From Pictodentalium vernedei (taxonomy: Eukaryota > Mollusca > Scaphopoda > Dentaliida > Dentaliidae): a stretch of DNA of 64,000 nt. The translations under genes and the position numbers were made by a program. Shown here piece by piece: positions 10,131-21,270 of the stretch; the first letter of the stretch is position 1; every line of letters starts with the position of its first letter. The stretch covers positions 166,117,453-166,181,452 of the forward strand of contig CM062290.1 of NCBI GenBank assembly GCA_031216915.1, written 5' to 3'. The notes under the pieces are model-generated. The model saw only the letters and a program-made list of their open reading frames with translations, did not search any database and had not been told where the DNA came from.

Positions 10131-10744
10131 AATGTCGTCCACTAAACAGTTGCAACTATAGTTATGCAGGCTTTCTGTTCCGGCAGTGACTCCGTCCGGC
10201 TGCCCTCTTCGCTCTGGGCTATTTGACCCAGGGCAAGGGGAAGGGGGGGGGGAGGCGGGTGTTCCCTTAGGTCACCTGCTTTATAGTGAAAAGCAAGGGA
10301 ATGCCTCCTCCAAGTCAGTATTTCTGAGTCGCTTCCGGAATGGTTTTAAAGTGTTATATTAATGTTAAAATTCATTCATGTCTTATTTTTAAAGTGTAGC
10401 TCGGTGTGAAGCATTTGTATATGTCAAGTGTCAAACGGGCTTTAATATACAATACTCGGACACTTTTAAATGACTATAAAGAGTCTCAATTCTCTGGACT
10501 ACTTTATTTATTGGCTTACTTTAAAAATAATTAGTATAAGGGATATACTGGATGTTAATAGAGAACATGAATGTTATTGTGCTCAATTATTAAGGGTAGT
10601 GTATCTTTCTAATTTAATATTAAATAAGAAAGATACATGTAAAGCCTAATACTCCTTTTCTCCTTAAGGGGTTACCTCTTTACTATATAGTTGAGCTTAT
10701 TGGATTTTCCTCTATGTCCTAGGCCCTCCAGCCTGTTTACTATT
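10131..10744 (+). other. DIRS copy 1 3' leader with conserved hairpin
   Basis: Non-coding region between the recombinase stop and the ICR, present in both copies. It contains a G-rich run near 10,237-10,252 and a 36-bp near-perfect palindrome at 10,601-10,636 (GTATCTTTCT/AGAAAGATAC arms). Confidence 0.7.
10601..10636 (+). terminator. Near-perfect palindrome in the DIRS 3' region
   Basis: The arms GTATCTTTCT and AGAAAGATAC surround a palindromic TTTAATATTAAA centre. Copy 2 keeps it at 25,987-26,023 with one extra base. It could be an RNA 3'-end or structural signal. I have no direct evidence for a termination role. Confidence 0.35.
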
Positions 10745-10833
10745 CAGCTAAGTCTGGGTCATTGGTACAGTATAAAAATGTTAAAAAATTTATAGTAATT
10801 TATATATTTTTTATACTTACCAATGACCCAGAC
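10745..10833 (+). repeat. DIRS copy 1 internal complementary region (ICR)
   Basis: 89 bp. The first 35 bases are the reverse complement of the outermost left end and the last 54 of the outermost right end, meeting at TATAAAAAT|GTTAAAAAA. In DIRS elements the ICR templates the joining of the ends to make a circle. Confidence 0.93.
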
Positions 10834-10908
10834 GGGGATGGCCCTCCCTGGAGTTGGGAACTCTTGCCTCCCCGCTGAGTACATAGCGCTGACCAGGCAC
10901 TGCCAGTA

Positions 10909-11137
10909 AGAATGATAATTGGCGCCAATTTCGGGACGTCTGCGTCACTGCGTATGCGCAGTAGAGGCGTAGTATGGAGGTCCTTTAGGACATGATTTCT
11001 TTTTGTTTTGGATGCAAATTTTGGGGATTGGGGAGCAAAATTTGTGTTTGGCCCTGGTTTTGTTAGAGTTAGCACCAGCTAAGTCTGGGTCATTGGTAAG
11101 TATAAAAAAATATATAAATTACTATAAATTTTTTAAC
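10909..11137 (-). repeat. DIRS copy 1 right inverted terminal repeat
   Basis: Inverted copy of 4,027-4,219 plus a right-end-specific tip ending in ATAAATTTTTTAAC. The NRF-1-like palindrome here reads TGCGTATGCGCA, one of about four differences from the left repeat. A 75-bp unique spacer (10,834-10,908) separates it from the ICR. Confidence 0.92.
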
Positions 11138-13520
11138 TTTCATCGAAAGGCTCCTAGGGTATTCAATTCGAAACGTTTAAACTATGCTTATGTGTTCAGG
11201 TAACATCTCTAGATGTGCATGAAGGTTTCAGAATTTTGATTTTGCCCCCGGTGGTTCCAGTGGAACCACTTTTATCGTTAGAAAATCAGTTTTCATCGAA
11301 AGGCTCCTAGGGTATTCAATTCGAAACGTTTAAACTATGCTTATGTGTTCAGGTAACATCTCTAGATGTGCATGAAGGTTTCAGAATTTTGATTTTGCCC
11401 CCGGTGGTTCCAGTGGAACCACTTTTATCGTTAGAAAATCAGTTTTCATTGAAAGGCTCCAAGGGTATTCAATTTGAAACGTTTAAACTATGCTAATGTG
11501 TTCAGGTAACATCTCTAGATGTGCATGAAGGTTTTGGAATTTTGATTTTGTCCCCGGTGGTTCCAATGGAACCACTTTTCTCGTTAGAAAATCAGTTTTC
11601 ATCGAAAGGCTCCTAGGGTATTTAATTCGAAACGTTTAAACTATGCTAATGTGTTCAGGTAACATCTCTAGATGTGCATGAAGGTTTCGGTATTTTGATT
11701 TTGCCCCCGGTGGTTCCAGTGGAACCACTTTTATCGTCAGAATATCAGTTTTCATCAAAAGGCTCCTAGGGTATTCAATTCGAAACGTTTAAACTATGCT
11801 AATGTGTTAAGGTAACATCTCTAGATGTGCATGAAGGTTTCGGAATTTTGATTTTGCCCCCGGTGGTTCCAGTGGAACCACTTTTATCATTGGAAAATCA
11901 GTTTTCATCGAAAGTCTTCTAGGATATTTAATTTGAATCGTATAAACTATGCTGATGTGTTCATGTAGCATCACCAGATGTGTATGAAGGTTTCGGAATT
12001 TTGATTTTGCCCCCGGTGGTTCCAGTGGAACCACTTTTATTGTTAGAAAATCAGTTTTCATCAAAAGGCTCTTAGGGTATTTAATTCGAAACATTTAAAC
12101 TACGCTAATGTGTTCAGGTAACATTTCTAGATCTGCACGAAGGTTTTGGAATTTTGATTTTGCTCCAGGTGGTTCCAGTGGAACCACTTTTATCGTTAGA
12201 AAATCAGTTTTCATCGAAAGGCTCCTAGGGTATTTAATTCGAAACGTTTAAACTATGCTAATGTGTTCAGGTAACATCTCTAGATGTGCATGAAGGTTTC
12301 GGTATTTTGATTTTGGCCCCGGTGGTTCCAGTGGAACCACTTTTATCGTTAGAAAATCAGTTTTCATCGAAAGGCTCCTAGGGTATTCAATTTGAAACGT
12401 TTAAACTATGCTAATATATGTTCAGGTAACATATCTAGATGTGCCTTAAGGTTTCGGAATTTTGATTTTGCCCCCGGTGATTCTAGTGGAACCACTTTTA
12501 TCATTAGAAAATCAGTTTTCATCGAAAGGTTCCTCGGGTATTTCATTTGAAATGCTTAAACTATGCTAATGTGTTCAGGTAACATCTCTATGTGTGCATG
12601 AAGGTTTCAGAATTTTGATTTTGCCCCCGGTGGTTCCAGTGGAACCACTTTTATCGTTAAAAAATGAGTTTTCATCGAAAGGCTCCTAGGGTATTTAATT
12701 CGAAATACTCAAACTATGCTAATGTGTTCAGGTAGCAACTCGAGATGTGCATGAAGGTTTAGGAATTTTGATTGAATCCACTCCCCCCTCCCCCGGTGGT
12801 TCCAGTGGAACCACTTTTATCATTAGAAAGTTAGTTTTCATCGAAAGGCTCTTTGGGTATTTAATTTCAAATGTTTAAACTATGCTAATGTGTTCAGGTA
12901 ACATATCTAGATGTACATGAAGGTTTCTGAATTTTGATTTTGCCCTCGGTGGTTCCGGTGGAACCACTTTTATTGTTAGAAAATCAGTTTTCATCGAAAG
13001 GCTCCTAGGGTATTCAATTTGAAACGTTTAGACTATGCTAATGTGTTCAGGTAACATCTCTAGATGTGCATGAAGGTTTCGGTATTTTCATTTTGCCCCC
13101 GGGTGGTTCCAATGGAACCACTTTTATCGTTAGAAAATCAGTTTTCATTGAAAGGCTCCTAGGGTATTCAATTTGAAACGTTTAAACTATCCTAATGTGT
13201 TCAGGTAACATCTCTAGATGTGCATGAAGGTTTCGGTATTTTCATTTTGCCCCCGGGTGGTTCCAATGGAACCACTTTTATTGTTAGAAAATCAGTTTTC
13301 ATTAAAAGGCTCTTAGGGTATTTAATTCGAAACGTTCAAACTATGCTAATGTGTTCAGGTAACATTTCTAGATCTGCATGAAGGTTTTGGAATTTTGATT
13401 TTTCCCCAGGTGGTTCCAGTGGAACCACTTCTATCGTTAGAAAATCAGTTTTCATCGAAAGGCTCCTTGGGTATTAATTCGAAACGTTAAGACTATGCTA
13501 AGGTGTTGCTAAGGAAATGC
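11138..13520 (+). repeat. 152-bp satellite array, right part
   Basis: About 15-16 further monomers continuing in register from 4,017. Divergence rises towards the right (for example an inserted C-rich stretch near 12,780). The last recognisable monomer ends near 13,505. Confidence 0.9.
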
Positions 13521-13857
13521 AGGGATACACCATTGTGTGCTTTGCATGCAAATACCTCGATCTAGTTTCGTTTTGTTTTGGTTTGGGAAGACTTTGTATT
13601 GTAAACAGGTAATAAAATGAAATTCTAAACACCTAATTCAAAACAAACTGTGTGATATATTTTGTGATATATTACAATAAATTTCTGGCCTTATAGTTCT
13701 ATGATACATCTGTTAGTTACCAAAATATCACAATAGAAACATGGTTTGAACCATTATGGGCACAGACCCATTATAGACACACTGACTTTACACACTGTAC
13801 ATATTAATAGTGCAACCTACATTTTGTAGTGCACTGTACAGTACACCTCCCCCTCCT
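13521..13857. other. AT-rich unassigned sequence
   Basis: No open frame of note and no recognised repeat. Confidence 0.4.
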
Positions 13858-13907
13858 ACTCCCTCCCTCCCACCCTCCCTCTCTCTCTCTGTCTGTCTCT
13901 CTGTCTC

Positions 13908-13938
<31 letters not shown>
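13858..13938. repeat. CT/GTCT-rich microsatellite
   Basis: A run of CTCTCT and TGTCTCTC units about 80 bp long. Confidence 0.9.
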
Positions 13939-13941
<3 letters not shown>

Positions 13942-13945
13942 AAGT

Positions 13946-16071
13946 TTTTTAGCTCCCACTGAAAGTCAGAGGGAGCTTAAGTGATCACTTTCTGTTTGTC
14001 GTCCATCTGTCCCAACTGGCATGAACTTCACATTATCTACTTTGCCTCATAAATGGCCAATTTAGTCTAAATTTGATGTGCACGTTCCTTATATGTCAAT
14101 TAAATTTTGTCCAAATAAAGTCACATGGCATCACAAGGGGCATAACTCTGTAACTCATATTCAAGTTTGTTCAAATCGTGTCCCTGGGTTAATATTTGGA
14201 TTATAGGAGCCCGAATTTTAACTGAAAATTGCAGGAGGGCCATTATGGTTTGCCTCAAATCACCCTGGAGGGCCATTTTGGGTTCGCCTAAAATGACCCC
14301 AGGAGGACCATTTATAATTTGCGGGGGCCATTTTGTTTCAGCTTGCTGGGTAGACAACTAATATCATTTTAAGGTACATGGTTTGTGTAATTATGATGTA
14401 CATCATTACGCAATGTATAGATGCAGGCTTGAATATTTAAATGCAAGAAACCAGTCTACCCATGACACTAACAGTGAGTGTTATAGTTATCTTGCATCCA
14501 AATAATCAAGCCTGCATCTATACATTACATGATGACTGTACAAGCCAGTGCACTGTGCTCAGTATGGCTCACTGCCAGATGCCAATAACTTTGGGCGAAT
14601 CAATCAGATTTCGGTGGATGATTGATCCCGGCTTTGATATTGGGACCAAACATCCCAGGCGAATCATTAGGGGTCGAAACTGGCTTGGGGACGAAACGTC
14701 CCATAATCACGCGTGACATGAGAGTTGTCACAGTCTGATGTACAATGTAATAACTAATTACAGCTTTGGAATTGGCAGACCTCTCTCTCGTATTTGGAAA
14801 GTTGCCACTGGCAACAAACAACCTTCGATGAGTTTAGTGCAGTTATGCATCAAATATTTTCCTTTGTGAAACCCTGCAGGGCACATTTATGATCAGATTG
14901 CTTTGAAACCTGGTTTGCTTGTTTTGGGTGACTTCTAGATGGGAGCTATCGATTTTCTTTCATTTACATCAAAAAATGTTTCCATTGGCAATGGCCTTTA
15001 AACTTATTTAGTTCTTCATCTATATATTCCTTTGGCATGCCCTACAGGGCACATTTATGATTGGATCAATTTGAAATTTGGTATGCTTTTTTGGGTTGAC
15101 CTCTAGGTGAGAGCTATCAATTTTCTTCCTTTTCCATCAAAAAATGTTGCCCTTGGCAATGGCCTTTGAACTTAGTTTAGTCAGGCATCAATATATTCCT
15201 TTGGCACACCCTACATGGCACAGACTTTGAACTTAGTTTAGTCAGGCATCAGTATATTCTTTTGGCACACCCTGCAGGACACCTTTAAGAACAGATCACT
15301 TTGAAACCTGGTATGCTTGTTTACGGTGACCTATAGATTTTCGTCCATTTCCCTCAAAAATAGTTGCCGTTGGCAATGACCTTCGATGAACTTAGTGCAG
15401 TTATGGATCAATGAATTGATTTTCTTTCATTTCCATAAAAAATTATTGTCATCAGTGCCAGCCTTTAAACTTAGTGCATCTGTGCAGCAAAATATCCCTT
15501 TTAGACTCTATACACAACATATTTATGAATTTCCAGAACAAAAAAAAAACAAACTTTGGCATGCCTCAGAGGGCACATTCGTTATCGATTTTTTTTAAAA
15601 CTTGGTATGCTTATTCAGGGAGACCAGGGTTGGAGCTATCGATTTTCTTTTCATTTCAATCAAAAACTATTCCTGTTGGCAACAACCTTTGAATTTATTG
15701 CGTTTGTGCATTAACATTCTTTCTGCAGGGCACATTTATCATAGGATTGTTTTTGAACTTGGAGAGCTCATTAGGCGAGACCTCTAGATAAAAGCTGTTG
15801 ATCAGCCTTAATTTCTGTGAAAAAAGTTGCTGATTACAATGACCCTTAAACGTACTGCATTTGTATCAACATTCTTTCTTTAGCCAGCCCTACGGTTTAC
15901 ATTTAAAAATGCATGGATTGCACTGACGTTATGCACACACAATGCCATTTTGTTAGAAGTTTCACCAAATAAGTTATAACAATGGATCCAATGATCTTAA
16001 ATTTTGCCATTTCACTTATAATTACCAAGTTCAAGTTTGTCAAGTTGAGCTATAGTGTCATTGACACTTTC
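13946..16071 (+). mobile_element. Hairpin-tailed tandem-core element (composite)
   Basis: It opens with T6 and an AGCTCCC...GGGAGCT hairpin, then GTGATCACTTTCTG and GTCGTCC, a head of a kind frequent in bivalve repeats. From about 14,870 to 15,900 it has degenerate units of roughly 185 bp (GGGCACATTTATGA; GGGAGCTATCGATTTTC; TGGCAA). It ends with CAAGTTGAGCTA plus an AGTGTC/GACACT hairpin at 16,041-16,071. The last 500 bp recur inverted from 47,123. The 14,170-14,340 stretch carries separate AGGAGGGCCAT motifs, so more than one insertion may be merged here. Confidence 0.5.
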
Positions 16072-16424
16072 ATTATTTCATAGCCATTAGGAATTTATGA
16101 TGAAAATCATTAAAAATCTCACAATATTTATAAATCACCTTGTAGCTGCTCGAACTCAGCGTTCGCCATAAATTTCTACATCACCATGAAGGTTGAGAGA
16201 TGTATTGTATAGAACACGACCCTACACAATATGACCCTGGCTATTGAAAGTGTCATTAAATGTTAACCACTAAATATAATTTTATCATAAAGCGGGGGCA
16301 TTAGTGTCTCATGGACACATTCAGTAGCCTGCTGTATTGGTGCTATGGTGCAAGAGGGAGAAGTTAAGATATTGATTAATTCAAAACCAACAAAGATAAA
16401 TGACTAGAAGCTCATGCTTGGCAT
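16072..16424. other. Spacer with SINE-tail fragment
   Basis: About 16,205-16,268 contains GACCCTGGCTATTGAAAGTG and TCATTAAA, matching the tail of the SINE at 46,175-46,546. A weaker hairpin-tail-like motif lies near 16,292. No gene is seen. Confidence 0.4.
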
Positions 16425-16442
16425 GGGGGGGGGGGGGGGGGG
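16425..16442 (+). repeat. Poly-G tract (18 nt)
   Basis: Uninterrupted G run directly before a SINE tail. Similar runs lie at 252-285, 23,832-23,860, 39,093-39,110, 39,187-39,206 and 54,395-54,417, with C runs at 17,097-17,125 and 51,456-51,477. Confidence 0.95.
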
Positions 16443-16465
16443 CACAGCCACCCTTGGCATTGCAC

Positions 16466-16772
16466 TTATTTATTTATTGGGGGTTAAACGGCATTTTCAA
16501 CAGCCAGGGTCACCTCATGTCAGAGGGTGGAGAAAGCCAGGGTATCTGGGGAGAGCCACCAAGCAGTGGCGTGCAAGTGCCAGACTCCCTGCCATACTAA
16601 CTCCAAGCAGGGTTAGCACTGGTTGAAGTCAAGTGCACTATCGATGTGCAGTATGCCTTAGTGCACCACTCCACTCTGCCTCCACATGGGCAATCAGGAT
16701 ACAATGTTGGTGGACCATTCGGTTTGAAGTTCAGTGCCGTAACCACCGAGTCACTGCACCCCAAGGGTTTCA
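16466..16772 (-). mobile_element. tRNA-headed SINE, minus strand
   Basis: Read on the minus strand it begins GGGGTGCAGTGACTCGGTGG (degenerate A box). It then has GTGCACTAAGGCATACTGCA and TGCTAACCCTGCTTG, shared with the SINEs at 40,976 and 46,175, and ends with CCAATAAATAAATAAG. The B box is degenerate. The tail (CCCTGGCTGTTGAAAATG) follows the 46,175 type rather than the 40,976 type. Confidence 0.75.
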
Positions 16773-17095
16773 AATTGAAAGGTTCAGTTTCATTTTAACA
16801 CTATTTCGATTTGACTGATGCATCAGATGTGTCCGATGCATCTTGCGCTTTCTCACTACATGCAAAAGTAGCAATGCACTGCTTCTAAATCGAAGCAAAA
16901 AAGGCCTTGTTGACCTACGCTAGTAGCCAAAAGTGTTGGTGTGAAAAGACAACATTGGTCAAAGTTTTGAATAACCAAAAAAGCTACAACAATGAGAGCA
17001 GTCCGAAAAAAAGTTGCCCTTGCTTTCAATACTCCTTCGACGATGGCACAAACAAAGGTGCTATTGGTAAATGTTAAGCCAGTTTACTATGGAGA

Positions 17096-17127
<32 letters not shown>

Positions 17128-17640
17128 ATATAAAATAAAATCCTAACATCTATCTTTTAAAGTGTTGTTTTGAAAATCCCCAATACATAACTTTTAGGAG
17201 AAAGAAGAGGGAGGAGAGGGAATTGACCTAGATTTGCAGGGCATTATATAAAGTACCAGTAGCTGTTTTTATGAAAAGCAAAAATGCATGGGTGGGGGAG
17301 GGGATGTATACAACGACATCCTTGACCCCCTGTATCTTTCACCTCTCCCATCATGGTAGCCAAAAAGATGTGTTTTCAAAGGAAATTGTTATTATATTTA
17401 GTTGTGTGTGTGTGGGGGGGCTCAATACCGAAAGACATATTGTATTGAAAACAATGAAGAGTCACAATCTGCACAAAAGCTGGCTTAAATGCTAATTCTT
17501 ACAACAGATGTTGACCAAGTTTGGGCTGACAATTTTCGGTAAAATTAGAAATTACTTTGAGACTTCGAGAAAATGGCCTAAACACAATTTTTTTCGAAAT
17601 TGGAATATACGTCTGATGCTTTCGCCAATGCAGTCACCAC
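16773..17640. other. Unassigned sequence with poly-C tract
   Basis: Contains a 29-nt C run at 17,097-17,125. The open frames are short and show no recognised motif. Confidence 0.4.
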
Positions 17641-18960
17641 ATAAAAATACCACTTCTTTTAAGTATATGAGGTAAACAAATTATTTTAACACAACTTCTT
17701 ACAACAGAAAATTAAGTTTTCATGCGTAAAATAAACAAAAATAAAAAAAGGCATTAAGTACCGTTGTCATGGTCCTAAACAAAACCAGCTTTAAGTTGAA
17801 TGCCCTGGGGCCACTGTTTTTGAAGAAACAAACTCAAACACAAACTCTTATAATTTCAAATATTGGAGTTAACTTTAATTGTTACAAGTCCCAAGTTCAC
17901 AGATTTTTTGCTGAAAAAAGGAAAAACGACCAAAATAACAGCACACATACTAGGTAGAAGGGCTAAGAGAAACTACATTCACAAGAAAACACATCTATAA
18001 GCAATATAGATCATTATAATGTGCAATAAGTTTACTTCAACGTAGATTCTTAAAAAGGAAAATTGATTATGTTTTCACCTAAAAAAAATTTGAAGAACAA
18101 TTTCCAGAATATAAGGGTCAAGTACTGTCGTCATGTTGCTAAACAACCAGCAACCACAATATAAAAGCCCTGGGTCCACTGGGTTTGAAGAAATCAATTT
18201 AAAAAGAAACTCTTACAATTCGGATGTTGGAGCTAACCAAAAAATTAACTGTTACAAGTACAGGTTTGCAGATTTTGTGGTGAAAAAAAAGAAAAACGGG
18301 CAAATGAACATAATATTCAAGCTAATCGAAACATTAATTGTTACAAGTTCCAAGATTTTTTGCTTAAACCTTTAGCCAATGCAGACGATATAAAAAATTT
18401 TTATTTTAAATATCATTTTTTCAAATTTTTCGAAAAATTTCAACAAAACCATATCATGTGACCCCTCGTTGGAATGAGCTTGTTCCAACGAGGGGTCACA
18501 TGATATGGTTTTGTTGACATTTTTTGAAAAATAATATTTTTTCAACTGCTGAATTTGCATATTACATGGGCGGATGTGGGCATTTCGTTGGGTAAATGGT
18601 TAAAAAAAAATAACACACAAGCTTAGTATAAGGGTTAAAAGAAACTACATTTGGAATAAAACACACCTGTGAGCAATGTAGATCACCATAATTTGCAATA
18701 AAGTTTACTTTAACACGACCCCTTAAAACAGAAAATTGAATAAGCTTTCACCTAAAAGAAATAAAAAGGTAAAAATTCTTACAAAAAAGAGTTAAGTACC
18801 GTAGTCATAGTCCTAAATAACCAACAACTGCAATTTGAAAGCCCTGGTGCTACTGGATTCAAAGAAATTTACTTAACCACAAACTCTTACAAAATTGGAC
18901 ATGGGCGCAGATGCAACCAGTGTCATGACATTACCTCAACTCTACTTCATAGTAGGTGAG
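17640..18960 (+). repeat. Three degenerate units of about 364 bp
   Basis: Landmarks TACCGTTGTCATGGTCCTAA (17,759), TACTGTCGTCATG (18,123) and TACCGTAGTCATAGTCCTAA (18,795) show the repeat. The longer second interval is explained by a foldback MITE inserted at 18,364-18,603. The units are AT-rich with no sustained open frame. Confidence 0.7.
18368..18599. mobile_element. piggyBac-like foldback MITE, copy 1
   Basis: The ends ACCTTTAGCC and GGTAAATGGT are flanked by TTAA at 18,364-18,367 and 18,600-18,603. The centre is a palindrome with arms of about 36 bp (including GACCCCTCGTTGGAA) around a short TGAGCTTG loop. TTAA targets and CCCTTT-type ends are typical of piggyBac. The family link is inferred from these features only. 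Confidence 0.75.
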
Positions 18961-19990
18961 CTAAAAAAAAAACAATGGTACTATTCAATTCTTCAATCAG
19001 GTGTAAAAATATGGACACAATTCACCTCTCTCACAAGCTCCCTGGGATTATGATGAAGAGAATTTGAAATGTCTTGATCTCTTTCACACATACCCTACTA
19101 TTAGAAACTTAAACAATCCTTCACTGGAAGTTCCACCTAGAGATAAATACTTGAATTCTTTAAAAAAAAAACTCATGAAGTGAAACCAAAGCTTCAACAA
19201 AATAATCCCATGTCTTTAAGTAGTCCATTGATGGAAACATTGCTTAACATATTTTATTTGAAAATAGAAGTTATTGCTCATCTCCATGCATGACATAGTA
19301 TCAGTCTATGTTCCAGGGCATTTAATTAGGAAACTTTGCCACAACAAAAAAATTGACTGAGAAAATGGTGTTTCCTCGACAAACAACACCATTTGCCTTG
19401 GCAATTTTGAATAAAGTAAATTATGGTTTATATATTAGTTCAAGAAACATTAAATCAACAAAATTGGGTTTGATGCTCTTTTGTTTTTAACACACTACAA
19501 TAGCCTGTCAACTGGACAGATCATGAGATGGCTTCAATGCATTCAGTGAATTTACCTCAAATCTCAGACACTGCAAATTATGTTTAGAATAAACATTGAT
19601 ATATCAACATAAAAATCAACCTCAAAACAAATTTTTAATGAGATAATCCTTAAAGTTGGGTGTTCCCTAAAATTGAACATATGCTTAAAAATCGCAACAT
19701 TCATTAAAATGCCTCGGCAAATTTATTACCCAGGAAAATGGATTCAGGTCGACAAATACCTTGGCAATGCATATTTCCTAGGGTTAATTCAATGCCCTGA
19801 TTTTCCATGAACTTTACAGCAAGTGGGATACATTGCAATAATTGGTTTTGTGTTGAACTGTTATGTGCAACTGAAAAAAATTAAAACAAGAAATGTCGGA
19901 AGAGTAAGACATGCACTCCACCCAACCCTAAAAAAAACACCCTCTAAATGGAACTGACCTTAATGATGGGACATGATGAAGTGTGTCCTT
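18961..19990. other. AT-rich unassigned sequence
   Basis: I see no convincing repeat unit, RNA gene or coding frame. Confidence 0.4.
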
Positions 19991-19999
19991 GAAGTGTTA

Positions 20000-21270
20000 C
20001 CTTGTCTTGGGAGTGGTAGACCCAACTGAAATTTGAAAAAGGTAGGGTGAGAGGTGTGCCTGTAGGGTCTGCTAATAGAATTGCTGACAATTCTTTGCCA
20101 AATCCAAGATGGCCACTGACAGAAAAATTTGATAGCTCCCATCTAGACATCACACCAAAGGTACATAAATTTAAAAATGATGGGTGAGGGATGTGGCCTG
20201 TGGGGTCTTCTAATGGAATTGTTGACAAGTTATATGCCAAATCTAAGATGGCTGCTAGCAGCCATGTTTTTCAACAAAATTCAGAAAAATTTGATAGCTT
20301 CCATCTAGACATCGCACCAAAGCCATATATGAAATTCAAAAAAGATCAGGTGAGCGATGAGACCTGCAGGGTGTGCTAATGGTATCACTGAAATAAATAT
20401 TTGAATTAGAAATACCCGCCTTGAAATGATGTACTCAGAAGTGATGCAATCTCTAAAAAATAAACATCCTTGGGAAAATAAATTGTTTCAATAAACGTTT
20501 GAAGCATTCTATTGACATCTAGCATTACTGATGAATATTTCAGATAAAAAAAGAGGGTTGGACCTAAAAAATATAATTTACATTTCGGGAGTTTTTGTAC
20601 GGAATTCCCTGAAAAATATGTGCACATAACCAATACTTCCCTTGCTGTTAATTTAATTTTTCTCTCTTATTTGTCGCATGACCCCCTGTTTTGGGGTCAG
20701 AAATAGTTGTCTGAAGGGCTATACTTGACAAAGATATTTGAATGCCCAAATTAAAGTGATGCGATCATATTTTTTTTTGCCTGAAAGTTATAATGGTTGC
20801 CTATGAGAAAATATTTAGTTCCGTGATACCTAATGGAATTTATATCCAAATTGAAGATGGTTTGCTTGCAGCCATGTTTTTTAACAAAATTCAGAAATAT
20901 TCAATAGCTCCCATCAAAACATCACACCAAATCTACATATGAAATTTGAGAAAAGATCGGGTGAGAAATGCAGCCTCTAGGGTGTGCTAATGGAATTGTT
21001 GACAATTTATATACCAAATGTAAGATCGCCGCTGACGTCCATATTTTTCAAGGAAATTTGAAAAAAATTTGTAACTCCCAACAAGACATTGCCCCAAAGC
21101 CACATGTGAAATTTGGGACTGTGCGAGTGAGAGCTGTGGCATGTAGGGTGTGCTAAAGGAATCGTTGGAAGTTTATATCCAAATCCAAGATGGCTACTGG
21201 CGGTCATGTTTTTCAATGAAATTCGATAGCTTCCATCTTGACATTGCCCTGAACCTGTTTTCACTTGAAA
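20000..21270 (+). repeat. Degenerate tandem repeats, about 170-bp period
   Basis: Recurring blocks CAAGATGGC, TTTTTCAA, GATAGCTCCCATCTAGACAT and GGTGTGCTAATGGAATTG occur at about 20,000-20,390 and 20,820-21,270, with less related sequence between. The layout resembles the cores of the hairpin-tailed elements elsewhere, but no termini are evident. Confidence 0.6.

Larger units (their letters stand above)
4018..11137 (+). mobile_element. DIRS-type tyrosine recombinase retrotransposon, copy 1 (7,120 bp)
   Basis: Layout: left inverted repeat, 5' leader, ORF1, RT/RNase H/MT-like ORF, tyrosine recombinase ORF, 3' leader, ICR, short spacer, right inverted repeat. The boundaries come from the ICR, which joins the reverse complements of the two ends at GTATAAAAAT|GTTAAAAAA. 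They also match the host satellite: AAAATCAGT on the left and TTTCATCG on the right rejoin to an intact monomer with no target duplication. DIRS elements integrate circular DNA by a tyrosine recombinase and so lack target duplications. ORF1 is broken here, so this copy is unlikely to be autonomous. Confidence 0.95.

Noticed and set aside
10778-11137. An independent 360-bp MITE next to DIRS copy 1
   Set aside because: Its inverted ends look like a MITE at first, but the same arrangement occurs in copy 2 and is explained by the ICR plus the right ITR.
16292-16330. Another hairpin tail (AGTGTCTCATGGACACATTC)
   Set aside because: The TAGCTCAACTTG neighbour is missing and the stem is imperfect, so it may be a fragment only.
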